Origin: Bacillota bacterium
Lineage (GTDB): Bacteria > Bacillota > Clostridia > Peptostreptococcales > Anaerovoracaceae
Direction: 5' to 3'
Assembly: GCA_019420305.1 (NCBI GenBank)
Contig: JAHZHL010000029.1
Span: forward strand, 124,001 to 188,000
Length of the DNA stretch: 64,000 nucleotides
The translations under genes and the position numbers were made by a program. This document shows, piece after piece, positions 1 to 8,370 of the stretch (the first letter of the stretch is position 1; each line of letters starts with the position of its first letter). The notes under the pieces are model-generated. The model did not search any database, was not told where the DNA came from, and saw only the letters and a program-made list of their open reading frames with translations.

Positions 1-360
1 CAGCGGGTCTACCAGTTCCTGGGAATGCAGAGAGAATCTATCTAACTGAGCACGTACAGTCTTCTTAATTTCCTGGTTGTTATGTCCGCAGATGAAGATA
101 CCGAATCCGCCCAGGCAGTCGATGAATTCTGTGCCGTTCAGATCTCTGAATACATCACCTTCGTCTTCCCATTCAATGAACGCGGAATCAGTAGATACAG
201 ACTTTCTGTATTCCAGCCATCCCGGATTGTAGTTTTCGTTAAAGTTTGCGATTGATTCGTCATGGATGGCCTTTTTGTCAGCGTCTGTCAGCGCATCCTT
301 TTCAATGTAATCAACAACGCGAGTTGCCAGCTCTAAAGCTTCTTTGTTCTTTGCAGTCAT
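1..360 (-). CDS. patA: Putrescine aminotransferase, N-terminal part (runs off the window)
   Basis: The gene starts with ATG at 360 behind a strong GGGAGG ribosome binding site and leaves the window at base 1, so only about 120 residues are visible. They include GWLEYRKSV, EFIDCLGGFGIF and LHSQELVDP, which I recognise from Escherichia coli PatA/YgjG, a class III PLP-dependent aminotransferase. That enzyme moves the amino group of putrescine to 2-oxoglutarate and yields 4-aminobutanal, which cyclises to 1-pyrroline. The PLP lysine lies in the unseen part. Related acetylornithine/ornithine transaminases share the fold, but the CLGGFGIF stretch fits the putrescine branch better. It is transcribed alone from a long upstream region. 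The next gene on the same strand is an amino-acid/polyamine-type permease, compatible with polyamine use. Confidence 0.85.
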   Translation of the reverse strand, partial: MTAKNKEALELATRVVDYIEKDALTDADKKAIHDESIANFNENYNPGWLEYRKSVSTDSAFIEWEDEGDVFRDLNGTEFIDCLGGFGIFICGHNNQEIKKTVRAQLDRFSLHSQELVDPL

Positions 361-600
361 TTTAGTGACCTCCCTTTTCTTTTTTGTGCTATCCTGACAC
401 CTGATAGCAACAGTATAACTTTTACGTCATTATATATATACAAATCTCATGCCAAGTCTTCTCCGCAAGCTTTTTCACTGTAGAAATATTCTGAAAAAGC
501 CTTGTTTTCCAAGGATTCTCAACGATATTTTTTTTTACAGTTTTTTCTTAGCTATCAGAAATCCGGAATTTTTTTGCCTTTTTTCCGTATCAATTCTAAT
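361..600 (-). promoter_or_regulatory. Promoter region of the putrescine aminotransferase gene, with a sigma-54-like element
   Basis: On the minus strand, bases 454 to 439 read TGGCATGAGATTTGTA. This is close to the -24/-12 sigma-54 consensus TGGCACG-N4-TTGCA: the GG is intact, the -12 GC is GT. Transcription would begin near 427 and leave a leader of about 65 nt. E. coli patA is known to be sigma-54 dependent. A competing reading is a sigma-A promoter, TTGGCA (450-455) with TATAAT (429-434), but its spacing of 15 is short. The rest of this stretch is T-rich, and I see no gene in it. Confidence 0.4.
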
Positions 601-626
601 AATTATTCTCATTTATGAGAATAATT
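601..626. promoter_or_regulatory. Perfect 26-bp palindrome (possible regulator site)
   Basis: Bases 601-612 (AATTATTCTCAT) and 615-626 (ATGAGAATAATT) are perfect inverted repeats around TT. The site lies about 150 bp upstream of the sigma-54-like promoter of the aminotransferase gene, where an enhancer-binding activator would be expected. It has no T-tract of the kind a terminator needs. The link to an activator is inference. Confidence 0.45.
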
Positions 627-653
627 AATTCTCTTCCTCGCCCTCTGCTGTTC

Positions 654-684
654 AAAAAAGGAAACGGTTCCGCGGGCCGTTTCC
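654..684 (-). terminator. Intrinsic terminator, minus strand
   Basis: The arms GGAAACGG (660-667) and CCGTTTCC (677-684) form a GC-rich hairpin. On the minus strand it is followed by six T (complement of 654-659). It would end any transcript coming through the 690-840 region before it reached the aminotransferase promoter. Confidence 0.7.
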
Positions 685-735
685 TCCAAAAGGTTCATTT
701 AATATATGTAGTTTTTTTATTTCGGTTTGTACATT

Positions 736-824
736 CCTCTGCGCAGCTGCCCGCAGAATATCACTGTTATTCCGTTCTCCGCAAGCACCTTCCGCAGCGT
801 CAGAACGCAAAACTGCGCAGAAAA
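736..824 (-). ncRNA. Possible structured RNA (three-way junction) between two terminators
   Basis: On the minus strand this stretch can fold into a closing stem, TCTGCGCAG pairing with CTGCGCAGA. Inside it are two hairpins, CGTTCT/AGAACG and GGAATA/TATTCT. The 3' side leads into the terminator at 654-684, and the 5' side begins just after the permease terminator at 842-873. I do not recognise a known riboswitch or 6S RNA. It may be a small independent RNA, or no functional RNA at all. Confidence 0.25.
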
Positions 825-841
825 AAGTCTCAAAAAATGAG

Positions 842-873
842 AAGAAGGCAGTATGCCAGAAGACTGCCTTCTT
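842..873 (-). terminator. Intrinsic terminator of the APC permease gene
   Basis: Perfect 11-bp arms, AAGAAGGCAGT (842-852) and ACTGCCTTCTT (863-873), lie just beyond the permease stop codon. On the minus strand they are followed by a short CTCA and a T6 run. Confidence 0.8.
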
Positions 874-912
874 TTCCAAAATCAGATCTTAATAAATGTA
901 AATTTCCCCTTG

Positions 913-2411
913 CTACTTATTAAGATCCGGGAATGTTTCATCAAAGGATTTTTCATCGTGAGACAATGCGTTTACATTGCGCACATGGCCGGTCTTTCTC
1001 GCGATGACCCGTATAATCATCGGCACGATAACCGACGCGGTAGCGAGACAGAACGCCGGAAACTGTCCTTCACCAAACGCCATCATAATCAGGAAGATAA
1101 TCTGCGCGATCATGGCGAAAGCCGGCAGCCAGGTCTGTCCTTTCTTTACACGCGCTTTCAGGCAGGTCTCCGGATCGTAGCCTCTCTTCTTGAGCCTTTT
1201 TCTGAATACCAGCTGCGAAGCGCAAATTCCTACCCAGGCAAGTGTTCCTGTGAATCCGGATAGAGACAGAAGGTTCGCGTACAGAGACGACATAGCGCCT
1301 GTCAGTTCAGATACAAGGCCGATGATAAGCACGATCCACATGAACAACAGCGTAAAGAGCGCCGCGTTCCGCGGATTGGATGTCTTAGTCAGTTTGCTCA
1401 GGAACTTCGGCGCAAGCCCTTCGATGGACAGACCGAACATGGCTCTTACAGTACCGTAGAATCCCGTATTCGCGCAGCTGAACGCCGCAATCAGCACAAC
1501 AGCCGACATGATAATTCCAAAGAATCCCATGTTATATCGGTTCATAATATCCGCGAAGATCGGATTGTCCTCTGTTCCCAGATTCCAGGGGTAAATCAAT
1601 ACGATCAGCAGGATCGGCACCATATACAGTCCGGCAATACGGTAGGTAACACTTTTACATGCTCTCGGAACCGATTTTTCCGGATCCTGCGCCTCAGCCG
1701 CCGCCAGACCTACGATTTCCGTACCCTGGAAGGTTACCAGCACAACCGTCATAGAAGTGAATACGATCGCCATTCCTTTCGGGAACATCTGCGGCACGAA
1801 TCCTTCGTCTCCGCCGAAGTTAACGCTTCCGCCCAGGAAGTGGTCGCTTCCCCACAGGCCTACCCAGATTCCGAACGCCAGGATAATAAATAAAATAATT
1901 ACACATACTTTTGTAATGGCAAGTCCTGATTCAATCTTCGCGAAGATATCAACTGCGCAGAGATTGATAATCGTGAGCGCCAGCAGCGAGCCAACCGCGC
2001 AGGCTACGTAAAATACGCCGCTCGTCGAGCCTGTCAGATACTGGAGGACGGTAGCGACCGCAACCGCTTCCGATGGTACGTAGCAAACCCAGTTAAACCA
2101 GAACGACCATCCCATACCGGTCGAAAGCGTCTCACCCAGAAATTCATTGGTATAGGCGACAAACGATCCTTTTCTCGGAAGGTTTACCAGCAGTTCCGCA
2201 TACGCGATCATCAGTCCGTAAACAATAACACCTACAATCGCGAACGCGATCAGAACCGCGGGCCCCATCTCGCCAAGACAGGTTCCCACTCCCAGAAAAT
2301 AACAGGAACCGATAACGCCGCCAAGGCCGATGAACGATACCTGCCATCCCTTAATCCCTCGTTTCAGCTCTTGATTTTCACTTGAGGGTTCCACTTTTTT
2401 ACTTCTGACAT
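913..2411 (-). CDS. APC-family amino acid permease with an apparent N-terminal frameshift
   Basis: This is an integral membrane amino acid/polyamine/organocation permease with about 12 hydrophobic segments. It carries the family hallmark near the N-terminus (FIGLGGVIGSCYFLGVG) and a long loop with FQGTEIVGLAAAEAQDP. Such permeases take up amino acids by proton symport; the substrate cannot be read here. The only good start, ATG at 2411 with AGGAGG eight bases upstream, encodes MSEVKK but is one base out of frame with the rest of the gene. The mismatch maps to a run of six A (2395-2400 on the complement). With seven A the protein would read MSEVKKVEPSSENQ and continue normally. An in-frame TTG at 2499 is the -35 box of the promoter, so it is not a start. 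The gene ends with TAG. A single-base assembly error, a real mutation and slippage are all possible. Confidence 0.8.
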
Positions 2412-2470
2412 AAATATTGCCTCCTTTCAGCAATTCCCTCCCCTTTTTAGTCCCGTTTCGGACTATTTTT

Positions 2471-2499
2471 ATATTAATCGCTATCTTCTGATTTGTCAA
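2471..2499 (-). promoter_or_regulatory. Sigma-A promoter of the APC permease gene
   Basis: On the minus strand there is TTGACA (2494-2499), 17 bases, then TAATAT (2471-2476), a near-consensus promoter. Transcription would begin near 2464, about 50 nt before the ATG at 2411. This position rules out a translation start at 2499. Confidence 0.8.
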
Positions 2500-2598
2500 T
2501 ACAATTCTTATAATTATGAAAATAACTCTTTTTTTTATTTTTTATGGTATGATAGAATGAAAATATAATCGTTATGTCAGAAAAGGAAAGGATAGAGA
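2500..2598 (+). promoter_or_regulatory. Divergent control region, likely operator for the MarR regulator
   Basis: The AT-rich gap between the divergent permease and regulator genes holds an extended -10 (TGGTATGAT, 2545-2553) reading toward the regulator. It also holds an imperfect dyad around 2504-2519 with arms TTC and GAA. MarR proteins usually bind such sites in their own divergent promoter. The assignment is inference. Confidence 0.4.
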
Positions 2599-3042
2599 AT
2601 GACGATCAAACAAGATATCGAACGTTATTATAATTTCTGGTTCACCACCGATAAAATCTATGATACCTGGGCAAAGAAACAGGGAATCTCTATTAACGAA
2701 CTCTTTGTGCTCTTTGTTATCGCGGAAAATCCGAACACCTGCACCCAGCAGAGGATCTGCCAGAAGCTCCTGCTGCCGAAACAGACGGTTAACAGCATTC
2801 TCCTTAAATTCGAAAAAGAAGGGTACGTAAAGAAACAGCCCTCCAAGCAGGATAGACGCAGTAAAATTCTCACTTTCACCGAAGAGGGTCAGCGTTACGC
2901 GGACGGAATTCTGCTGCGGCTGTATGATATCGAAGGCACCGCGCTCTACAATATGAATCCGGAGGTCCGTACCGCTCTGCTGGACGGATTTGACGCGTTT
3001 TTAGAAGTCCTGCGGCAGGCATTTGAAGACGCGGAGTCATAA
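2599..3042 (+). CDS. MarR-family transcriptional regulator
   Basis: The 147-residue protein has the length and layout of MarR regulators: an N-terminal dimerisation helix, a winged helix-turn-helix in the middle (ICQKLLLPKQTVNSILLKFEKEGYV) and the wing motif DRRSKILTFTEEG. It starts with ATG at 2599 after GGAAAGG. It is divergent from the APC permease gene with only 187 bp between the start codons, so it probably controls the permease and itself by binding between them. Its ligand is unknown. The gene has no obvious forward terminator; the hairpin after it serves the convergent operon better. Confidence 0.9.
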   Translation: MTIKQDIERYYNFWFTTDKIYDTWAKKQGISINELFVLFVIAENPNTCTQQRICQKLLLPKQTVNSILLKFEKEGYVKKQPSKQDRRSKILTFTEEGQRYADGILLRLYDIEGTALYNMNPEVRTALLDGFDAFLEVLRQAFEDAES

Positions 3043-3073
3043 AAAAAAGAGCCTCTGTCCCGTGAAGCTCTTT
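3041..3073 (-). terminator. Intrinsic terminator of the ABC transporter/radical SAM operon
   Basis: The arms AAAGAGC (3046-3052) and GCTCTTT (3067-3073) make a hairpin that runs directly into eight T on the minus strand. It terminates the operon that ends at 3178. Confidence 0.75.
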
Positions 3074-3177
3074 CCCGTTCTCAAAGCTATCGGATGTCCT
3101 ATTTTTTCGGTCTCCGAAAGGTCATCTACTCCGTCTAAAAAACAGTCCGATTTCGGTTCATTGTCCCAAAACGAAAA

Positions 3178-4317
3178 TTATATATACCTGCCGATCCATT
3201 CATTCATCGTTCTTGTCCATTCGTCGGGATCGGAAATCTGTTCCGCGGCTCTCTGCAGCTGCCGTCTCTGCCGCAGCGGCATTCGGGCAAGTTCTTTGGG
3301 GCTGATCAGCGCTCTTGTCCTCCGCGCAAGCTGGAACAGTTTTTTCTCAGGCTCCGGCATATTCCGGTATTCATCAAGGATCGCCAGCATCTTCTCCCTG
3401 TCCTTTTTCAGGCTGCCTTTTACCGCCTGAAGCAGATTGACGATATGGTCGCTGACAATCCGTGTATTCACATCCCCTGTCTTTACAATCAAGATCCGGA
3501 TTTCCTCCACTTTTTCATCCTCGCTGCACAGGACGAAATCTCCTCGTTCATAATCCTCATAAAGCTCCGTCCCCGGCTTTATCGCGGCGGTTCGTATACG
3601 GACAAAGTCCGGATTTACCTCGCTGACTACACGCGCCATGCCCTCCGCGTTTTTCCGCGAAAGCGCTCTTCCTCCAAGTCCCGGCATGAAATAAACCGAA
3701 AGTTCCAGCCCGCCGGCTTTGATATTTTTTCCCGCTCGGATCTGCTGCTCCGATGTCACGCCCTTGTTTACAAGAGCCAGAACTTCATCGGAACCGGATT
3801 CAAAACCGGAATGAATTCGGGTAAGTCCCGCTTCCCGAAGTTCGGCGAATTCTTCGGCGCTGACCTTTGACAAATTCTCTGCCCGGCCGTAGGATGTAAT
3901 CCTTTCAATTTGCGGAAACGTCTCTTTCAGGTACCGCAGCACTTCGGTCAGGCGTCCTCCGCTGAGGGCCAGAGTATTGCCATCCTGAAGAAATACGTTT
4001 TTACCGCCGTTCAGCAGCCAGGTGGCGACAACATAATAACTGTTCTGTTCCTCCGGCGGCATTTCACGAAGCTCCGCGTTGAGTCTTTCCACATCCCAGC
4101 TGCCGTCCGTACACCGGCTCCGCTCTGCTTTCCGGGCGAAAGCAGCCATACGGTCAATATCTTCCTTTACGCTGTCCACCGTGTAAGCGCGGAATTTCGT
4201 ATGCCGGTAAAGATTACAGAATTTACATTTGTTCCAGGTGCACCCCTGCGTCACCTGCATCAGAAGGCTGTCTGCCTCGCTGGGCGGGCGAATCGGCCCG
4301 ATTCGAAATGGCTCCAT
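3178..4317 (-). CDS. Radical SAM protein
   Basis: The 379-residue protein has the radical SAM cluster motif with spacing C-x4-C-x2-C (Cys26, Cys31, Cys34 in GCTWNKCKFC). This variant is known among COG1032-like enzymes. The following motifs fit a TIM barrel, for example IHSGFESGSDEVL and YFMPGLGG. It would bind a [4Fe-4S] cluster and cleave S-adenosylmethionine; the substrate is unknown. It starts with ATG at 4317, preceded by AAAGGAA, 15 bp after the transporter ATPase gene, so it is probably co-transcribed as the last gene of that operon. The two functions have no obvious link. Confidence 0.85.
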   Translation of the reverse strand: MEPFRIGPIRPPSEADSLLMQVTQGCTWNKCKFCNLYRHTKFRAYTVDSVKEDIDRMAAFARKAERSRCTDGSWDVERLNAELREMPPEEQNSYYVVATWLLNGGKNVFLQDGNTLALSGGRLTEVLRYLKETFPQIERITSYGRAENLSKVSAEEFAELREAGLTRIHSGFESGSDEVLALVNKGVTSEQQIRAGKNIKAGGLELSVYFMPGLGGRALSRKNAEGMARVVSEVNPDFVRIRTAAIKPGTELYEDYERGDFVLCSEDEKVEEIRILIVKTGDVNTRIVSDHIVNLLQAVKGSLKKDREKMLAILDEYRNMPEPEKKLFQLARRTRALISPKELARMPLRQRRQLQRAAEQISDPDEWTRTMNEWIGRYI

Positions 4318-4332
4318 GATCGATTTCCTTTC

Positions 4333-5106
4333 TCACTTATCTGAATCAAAAACGCGGAAGCTTCCATATTCCTCCGCGCCGCTTCCCGCTCTGGTCAGCT
4401 GCCGGACAAACTCGCTGGCGGGACTGCGGTAAATGTTCCGCGGCGTATCGCTTTGCAGCGCCCTGCCCTGATCCATCACCAGCACGCGATCGCCCAGTTT
4501 CATGGCTTCCCGGATATCATGGGTGATAAAAACAATGGTGATGCCAAGCTCTTTGTGAAGCCTGAGAATTTCATCCTGCATCGCCTGTTTTGTAATTTCG
4601 TCCAGAGCGCCGAAAGGCTCGTCCATCAGGAGAATTCTGGCGTCCGCCGCGAGGGCCCGGGCGATCCCTACACGCTGCTGCTGCCCGCCCGAAAGCTCGT
4701 TTGGATACCGTTTCAGCATTTCTTCTTCCAGACCGACGGTTTTCAGCAGGCGAGCCGCGTTTTTCCGGTTTTCTTCTTTATTTTTTTTGCCGCTGATAAC
4801 CGGCACATAGGTAATATTTTTCTCTACGGTCATATGGGGAAACAGTCCCTTGTTCTGAATCACATAGCCGATACGTCTCCGCAGGGCAATGGGGTCCGTC
4901 TGACTTATATCCGTCCCTTCCACCAGCACCCTTCCACGATCGGGCGTGTGCAGACCGTTTATCATTTTAAGCATGGTTGTCTTTCCGCAGCCGGACCTGC
5001 CGATTACGGTCAGAAATTCCCCCTCTTTTACCGACAGGCTGAAATCGTCCAGCGCTTTTCGTTCTCCGAAATACTTGTCTATATGTTCCAGTCGGATAAT
5101 CTCCAT
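4333..5106 (-). CDS. ABC transporter ATPase, glycine betaine/choline (OpuC) type
   Basis: The 257-residue ATPase has Walker A (GRSGCGKTT), the signature LSGGQQQRVGIARAL, Walker B (RILLMDEPFGALD) and the switch His (ITHD). It resembles the ATPases of quaternary-amine importers (OpuBA/OpuCA/ProV), but it lacks the C-terminal CBS domains of the larger members, which sense ionic strength or nucleotides. It starts 16 bp after the binding protein gene. With the permease and the binding protein it forms a complete importer for betaine, choline, carnitine or a similar compound. Close relatives also transport ergothioneine or bile-related compounds, so the substrate is not certain. Confidence 0.9.
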   Translation of the reverse strand: MEIIRLEHIDKYFGERKALDDFSLSVKEGEFLTVIGRSGCGKTTMLKMINGLHTPDRGRVLVEGTDISQTDPIALRRRIGYVIQNKGLFPHMTVEKNITYVPVISGKKNKEENRKNAARLLKTVGLEEEMLKRYPNELSGGQQQRVGIARALAADARILLMDEPFGALDEITKQAMQDEILRLHKELGITIVFITHDIREAMKLGDRVLVMDQGRALQSDTPRNIYRSPASEFVRQLTRAGSGAEEYGSFRVFDSDK

Positions 5107-5122
5107 AATCCTGTCCCCCGCT

Positions 5123-6025
5123 TTATTTTTCGATCAGACCCTTTGAAATCAGGAATTCTCTTGCCACATCCACATCTTCTTTTCCCTCGACTTCCACCTG
5201 GTAGTTGAGCTCCGCCATTTCCTGGTCTGTCAGAATTCCATCCATCAGCATCAAGGTATCTTCCAGTTCCGGATAATTTTCCAGGGCATCCTGCCGCACC
5301 ACCGTCGAGCAGTAGTAGTTTACCTGCAGGTGTTTGTCATCTTCCAGAGGCTTCACATCGTCCCGGCTCAGCTGCGCGTCTGTGGTAAATCCGTTGGTTA
5401 CATCAATATCTCCATTCTGCATGGCTTTATATTTCAGCCCGATATCAATGTCCTTTACGTCTTTAAAATTGTAGCCGTAGGTTTCGCACAGTACGCCGAA
5501 TCCATCTTCCCGCTCAATATAGTCCGGGTTCCCGCCGAATACCAGCTTGTCCGATACGCGGGCCAGATCCGAACAGGTTTTCAGATTGTACTGATCTGCC
5601 ACTTTGCTGCTGACCGCCACGGTAAAGGTATTGTTGAAGCCGTACTGTCCAACCCAGGTCATATCAAAATTTTCCTGATATTCGCTTTTCAGCTTTTCAA
5701 ACATTTCCTCATCGTCGATGCCTTCCGCCTTATGATCCAGTACCATAACCCAGCCGCTGGAAGTGTATTCCGGGTACAGGTCAAACTCGCCCTTTTCCAT
5801 GGCTGGCTGGATGTTATTGGTTCCACCGCCGATTCCTTTGGTCAGTTCCACCTCATATCCCGCTTTTTCCTCGATCAGAATTTTGAGCATTTCGCCCAGA
5901 ATATACTGCTCGGTCATCGGTTTTGTGGCAATTTTCACCGGTTCCTCCGACGCGCCGCCGCTGCATCCTGTCGCGGCCAGTACAAGAACCAGTGCCAGTA
6001 TGATTGCTGTCATTCTTTTTTTCAT
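5123..6025 (-). CDS. Substrate-binding lipoprotein of a glycine betaine-type ABC transporter (OpuAC domain)
   Basis: The 300-residue protein starts with a lipoprotein signal (MKKRM, hydrophobic core, lipobox AATGC; Cys21), so it would be tethered outside the membrane. The remainder is the OpuAC/OsmF type of binding domain, with GIGGGTNNIQPAM and GEFDLYPEYTSSGW near the start of the mature protein. Here it is a separate protein; in many low-GC Gram-positives it is fused to the permease. The gene begins one base after the permease stop, so translation is probably coupled. Confidence 0.9.
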   Translation of the reverse strand: MKKRMTAIILALVLVLAATGCSGGASEEPVKIATKPMTEQYILGEMLKILIEEKAGYEVELTKGIGGGTNNIQPAMEKGEFDLYPEYTSSGWVMVLDHKAEGIDDEEMFEKLKSEYQENFDMTWVGQYGFNNTFTVAVSSKVADQYNLKTCSDLARVSDKLVFGGNPDYIEREDGFGVLCETYGYNFKDVKDIDIGLKYKAMQNGDIDVTNGFTTDAQLSRDDVKPLEDDKHLQVNYYCSTVVRQDALENYPELEDTLMLMDGILTDQEMAELNYQVEVEGKEDVDVAREFLISKGLIEK

Positions 6026-6026
6026 T

Positions 6027-6671
6027 TTAATTCATCCGCCTTTTCTTCAGTCTCTTTTCCAGATGCCCCAGCAGAAGGTCGCTGATCAGCGCAATCAGCG
6101 CGATCAGGACGCTTCCCGCGAAGGTCAACGCTGTGTCGTATACGGTAATTCCCCTGTAAATAGCGACTCCCAGTCCGCCTGCCCCGATAAAGGAAGCGAT
6201 TGCCGCTACAGAAATGGTCATGACCACCATATTCCGCACGCCGGCAATAATGACGCCCAGAGCCAGCGGCAGTTTGATGCAGGTCAGAATCTGAAATTCC
6301 GTGCTGCCCATGCCTCGTGCCGCTGTAATAATCTCTTCATCCACCCCTTTGATGCCCGCGTAAGTATTTCGTACCATGGGCATAATTCCGTAAATGGTCA
6401 GGGCAACCACCGCGGTTTTGTCGCCAATCCCCATAAATGGAATCAGCATGCCCAACAGGGAAATGGACGGGATTGTGTAAAACACATTGGCAATCCCCAG
6501 AACCGGCGGCGCTGCCTTTTCGCAGCGCGCGATCAGAATTCCCAGCAGCAGGCCGATGACGCCCGCCAGAAGGATCGCGATCAGGGACAGCAGAATATGT
6601 TCACAGATGAGCTGCCCGAACCATTCGCTCCGCTCCTGATAAAGCTGCGCCACTTCTTTCAAAAACTCCAC
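6027..6671 (-). CDS. ABC transporter permease, glycine betaine/choline type
   Basis: The 214-residue membrane protein has about five hydrophobic segments and the BPD_transp_1 loop (EIITAARGMGSTEFQILTCIKLPLALG), which docks on the ATPase. The length is normal for OpuBB/OpuCB. It starts with GTG at 6671 preceded by AAAGGGG. It is the first gene of the permease-binding protein-ATPase-radical SAM operon. A TATAAT-like -10 lies at 6700-6705, but I see no convincing -35. Confidence 0.88.
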   Translation of the reverse strand: MEFLKEVAQLYQERSEWFGQLICEHILLSLIAILLAGVIGLLLGILIARCEKAAPPVLGIANVFYTIPSISLLGMLIPFMGIGDKTAVVALTIYGIMPMVRNTYAGIKGVDEEIITAARGMGSTEFQILTCIKLPLALGVIIAGVRNMVVMTISVAAIASFIGAGGLGVAIYRGITVYDTALTFAGSVLIALIALISDLLLGHLEKRLKKRRMN

Positions 6672-6719
6672 GTTTCTACCCCTTTCCTGATTTTCTGCTA
6701 TTATACTACCAGATCCCGC

Positions 6720-7328
6720 TTACGGGTGCAATCTCTTTATCGCTTCTGCCGGGCAGACCTCAAAGCAGGCGCCGCACTGCAGACAGTGAACCGGATCGAT
6801 TTTATACGGCTCCCCTTCCGTAATACATTTCTGCGGGCAAACCGGGATACAGCTTCCGCAGCCGATGCAGTTTTTCTGAATTTCGAACCCCGCTTTTTCC
6901 TCACTGGCGTTGTAAGAAAAAGTCTCCCGGTTAATCGGATAGTTGAGCAGGTCAAACCACTCTCCGCTGCCTTCGTAAATCAGGAACGCGTCCAGTATGT
7001 ACCTGGTATCGCCCGGATAGACTTCATTCATACCCGGATTTTCCTCAAATACACGGTCCACCCATTTTTTATCGACCATTTTCACTTTCCCGGTGAATTT
7101 CAGGGACTGGCAGTCCGGACACATAGCGCTGAGAGCGACGCGTCCTGTGTCCACCAGCTGCTTGTAAAATGGTTTTCCCTTGGAAGTCACGATATACATT
7201 CCTTCGTCCGACGCGATCATGACATTGATAATCCTGCTCTGAGGTCTCCCCTGTTCATCCACGGTCGCCGCTGAGGCGATCTTTACCTTTCGAAACAAAT
7301 CCACATAGTTTCTCGCTTTTTCGTTCAT
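6720..7328 (-). CDS. PNPOx-like flavin-binding protein fused to a 2x[4Fe-4S] ferredoxin domain
   Basis: The 202-residue protein has two parts. Residues 1 to about 135 form a pyridoxamine-5'-phosphate-oxidase-like split barrel, which in this family usually binds FMN. Residues 145-200 carry two [4Fe-4S] motifs, CIGCGSCIPVCPQKC and CLQCGACFEVCPAEA. It probably passes electrons between flavin and clusters in the cytoplasm; the substrate is unknown. It starts at ATG 7328 behind GGGAGG and stands alone. Confidence 0.85.
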   Translation of the reverse strand: MNEKARNYVDLFRKVKIASAATVDEQGRPQSRIINVMIASDEGMYIVTSKGKPFYKQLVDTGRVALSAMCPDCQSLKFTGKVKMVDKKWVDRVFEENPGMNEVYPGDTRYILDAFLIYEGSGEWFDLLNYPINRETFSYNASEEKAGFEIQKNCIGCGSCIPVCPQKCITEGEPYKIDPVHCLQCGACFEVCPAEAIKRLHP

Positions 7329-7388
7329 TGTGTTTTACCTCCCTTTCTGAGTCTATTATGCACCCCGCGAAAAAGTTTGTGAAGACCG

Positions 7389-7400
7389 CACTTTAAAGTG
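7389..7400. promoter_or_regulatory. 12-bp palindrome CACTTTAAAGTG
   Basis: This perfect dyad lies between two divergent genes (starts at 7328 and 7499). It could be an operator for either. There is no further evidence. Confidence 0.25.
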
Positions 7401-7429
7401 GGATAGGTACCCGGCGGTAACTTTTGGAC

Positions 7430-7458
7430 TTGCGCTCTCGTCTGCAATTTTATATAAT
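7430..7458 (+). promoter_or_regulatory. Sigma-A promoter of the nuclease-fold protein gene
   Basis: TTGCGC (7430-7435), 17 bases, then TATAAT (7453-7458), about 40 bp before the ATG at 7499. Confidence 0.65.
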
Positions 7459-7498
7459 AAATGTAAAATTATTACATATTTAAAAAGAAAGGGATTCT

Positions 7499-8290
7499 AT
7501 GGACACATTGCGTTCGGTTATGGAAAGCAGACTGGAACAGATGCAGCAGCTCGCCGCGGAATTTGAAAAGGAGCTTTTATCACTTCCTGATGGAAGTCTC
7601 ACGTTAGAGAAACGGGGCGAAAGAGCGTATTATTATCATATTCTGTGGGACAACGGGAAGCGTCACAAAAAATATCTGACAGCGAAAAACGCCTCTCTGC
7701 TGAACCAGCTTCAAAAGAGGCAATTTATACAGAAGAGCCTTCCTCTCCTGCATAGCAATATTCGCGCGGCAAAGCAATTTTTAAGCGCTTATCAGCCTTA
7801 TGATCCTGTAATGATTCGGCAGATGCTGGCGCCTGCTTATCAGGACGCTCCGCTTCTCCCCAAAGATCCGCAGTTAAAAAGCTGGAAACACAAACCTTAT
7901 GATCGCTATCAGGAATATCCGCAGTTTCTTACACATGAAACCGCTTCGGGGCTTATGGTGCGCTCCAAAGCGGAGTCGATGATTGCAGACGCACTCACTG
8001 CGTTCGAAATTCCTTTCCACTATGAAGAAATCCTGCATATTGAGCAAAAGCTTTATGCCCCGGATTTTACCATTCTGCACCCGCTCTTCCACCGTATCGT
8101 TTATTGGGAACATTTTGGGTTAATGGACGATGATTCTTACGCGCTAAGCAGCAGCAGAAAAATTATGGACTACCGCCAGGCCGGCATTCTCCTTGGAGAT
8201 AATCTAATCGCTACCTTTGAAGATAAAAACCATCCGCTGACCATGCGGGAAATCCACGATACAATCAGGAAATATTTTCTGCTTATCTGA
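7499..8290 (+). CDS. Hypothetical protein with a PD-(D/E)XK nuclease-like core
   Basis: The 263-residue protein has an N-terminal coiled-coil-like part (residues 1-35), a small basic segment around residues 45-65, and a C-terminal core. The core combines RSKAE (Glu159), YAPDFTI (Asp189) and YWEHFG (Glu204). This pattern of a helix Glu, a strand Asp and a strand Glu suggests a PD-(D/E)XK nuclease fold, although the usual Lys is replaced by His. I recognise the family as a frequent uncharacterised protein of gut Clostridia; its function is unknown. A shortened relative is encoded at 57600-58208. The gene has its own promoter and an ATG behind AAAGGG. Confidence 0.8.
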   Translation: MDTLRSVMESRLEQMQQLAAEFEKELLSLPDGSLTLEKRGERAYYYHILWDNGKRHKKYLTAKNASLLNQLQKRQFIQKSLPLLHSNIRAAKQFLSAYQPYDPVMIRQMLAPAYQDAPLLPKDPQLKSWKHKPYDRYQEYPQFLTHETASGLMVRSKAESMIADALTAFEIPFHYEEILHIEQKLYAPDFTILHPLFHRIVYWEHFGLMDDDSYALSSSRKIMDYRQAGILLGDNLIATFEDKNHPLTMREIHDTIRKYFLLI

Positions 8291-8370
8291 AAGTTATGGG
8301 GGCGATCTGCAAAATTCATGATCCATTTTCCCCATAGATCGCCGAAAACTCCCCCACAAAAACAGAAAAC

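Noticed and set aside
2412..2499. TTG at 2499 as the permease start
   Set aside because: This TTG is part of a TTGACA -35 box with a perfect -10 at 17 bases; no ribosome binding site precedes it.
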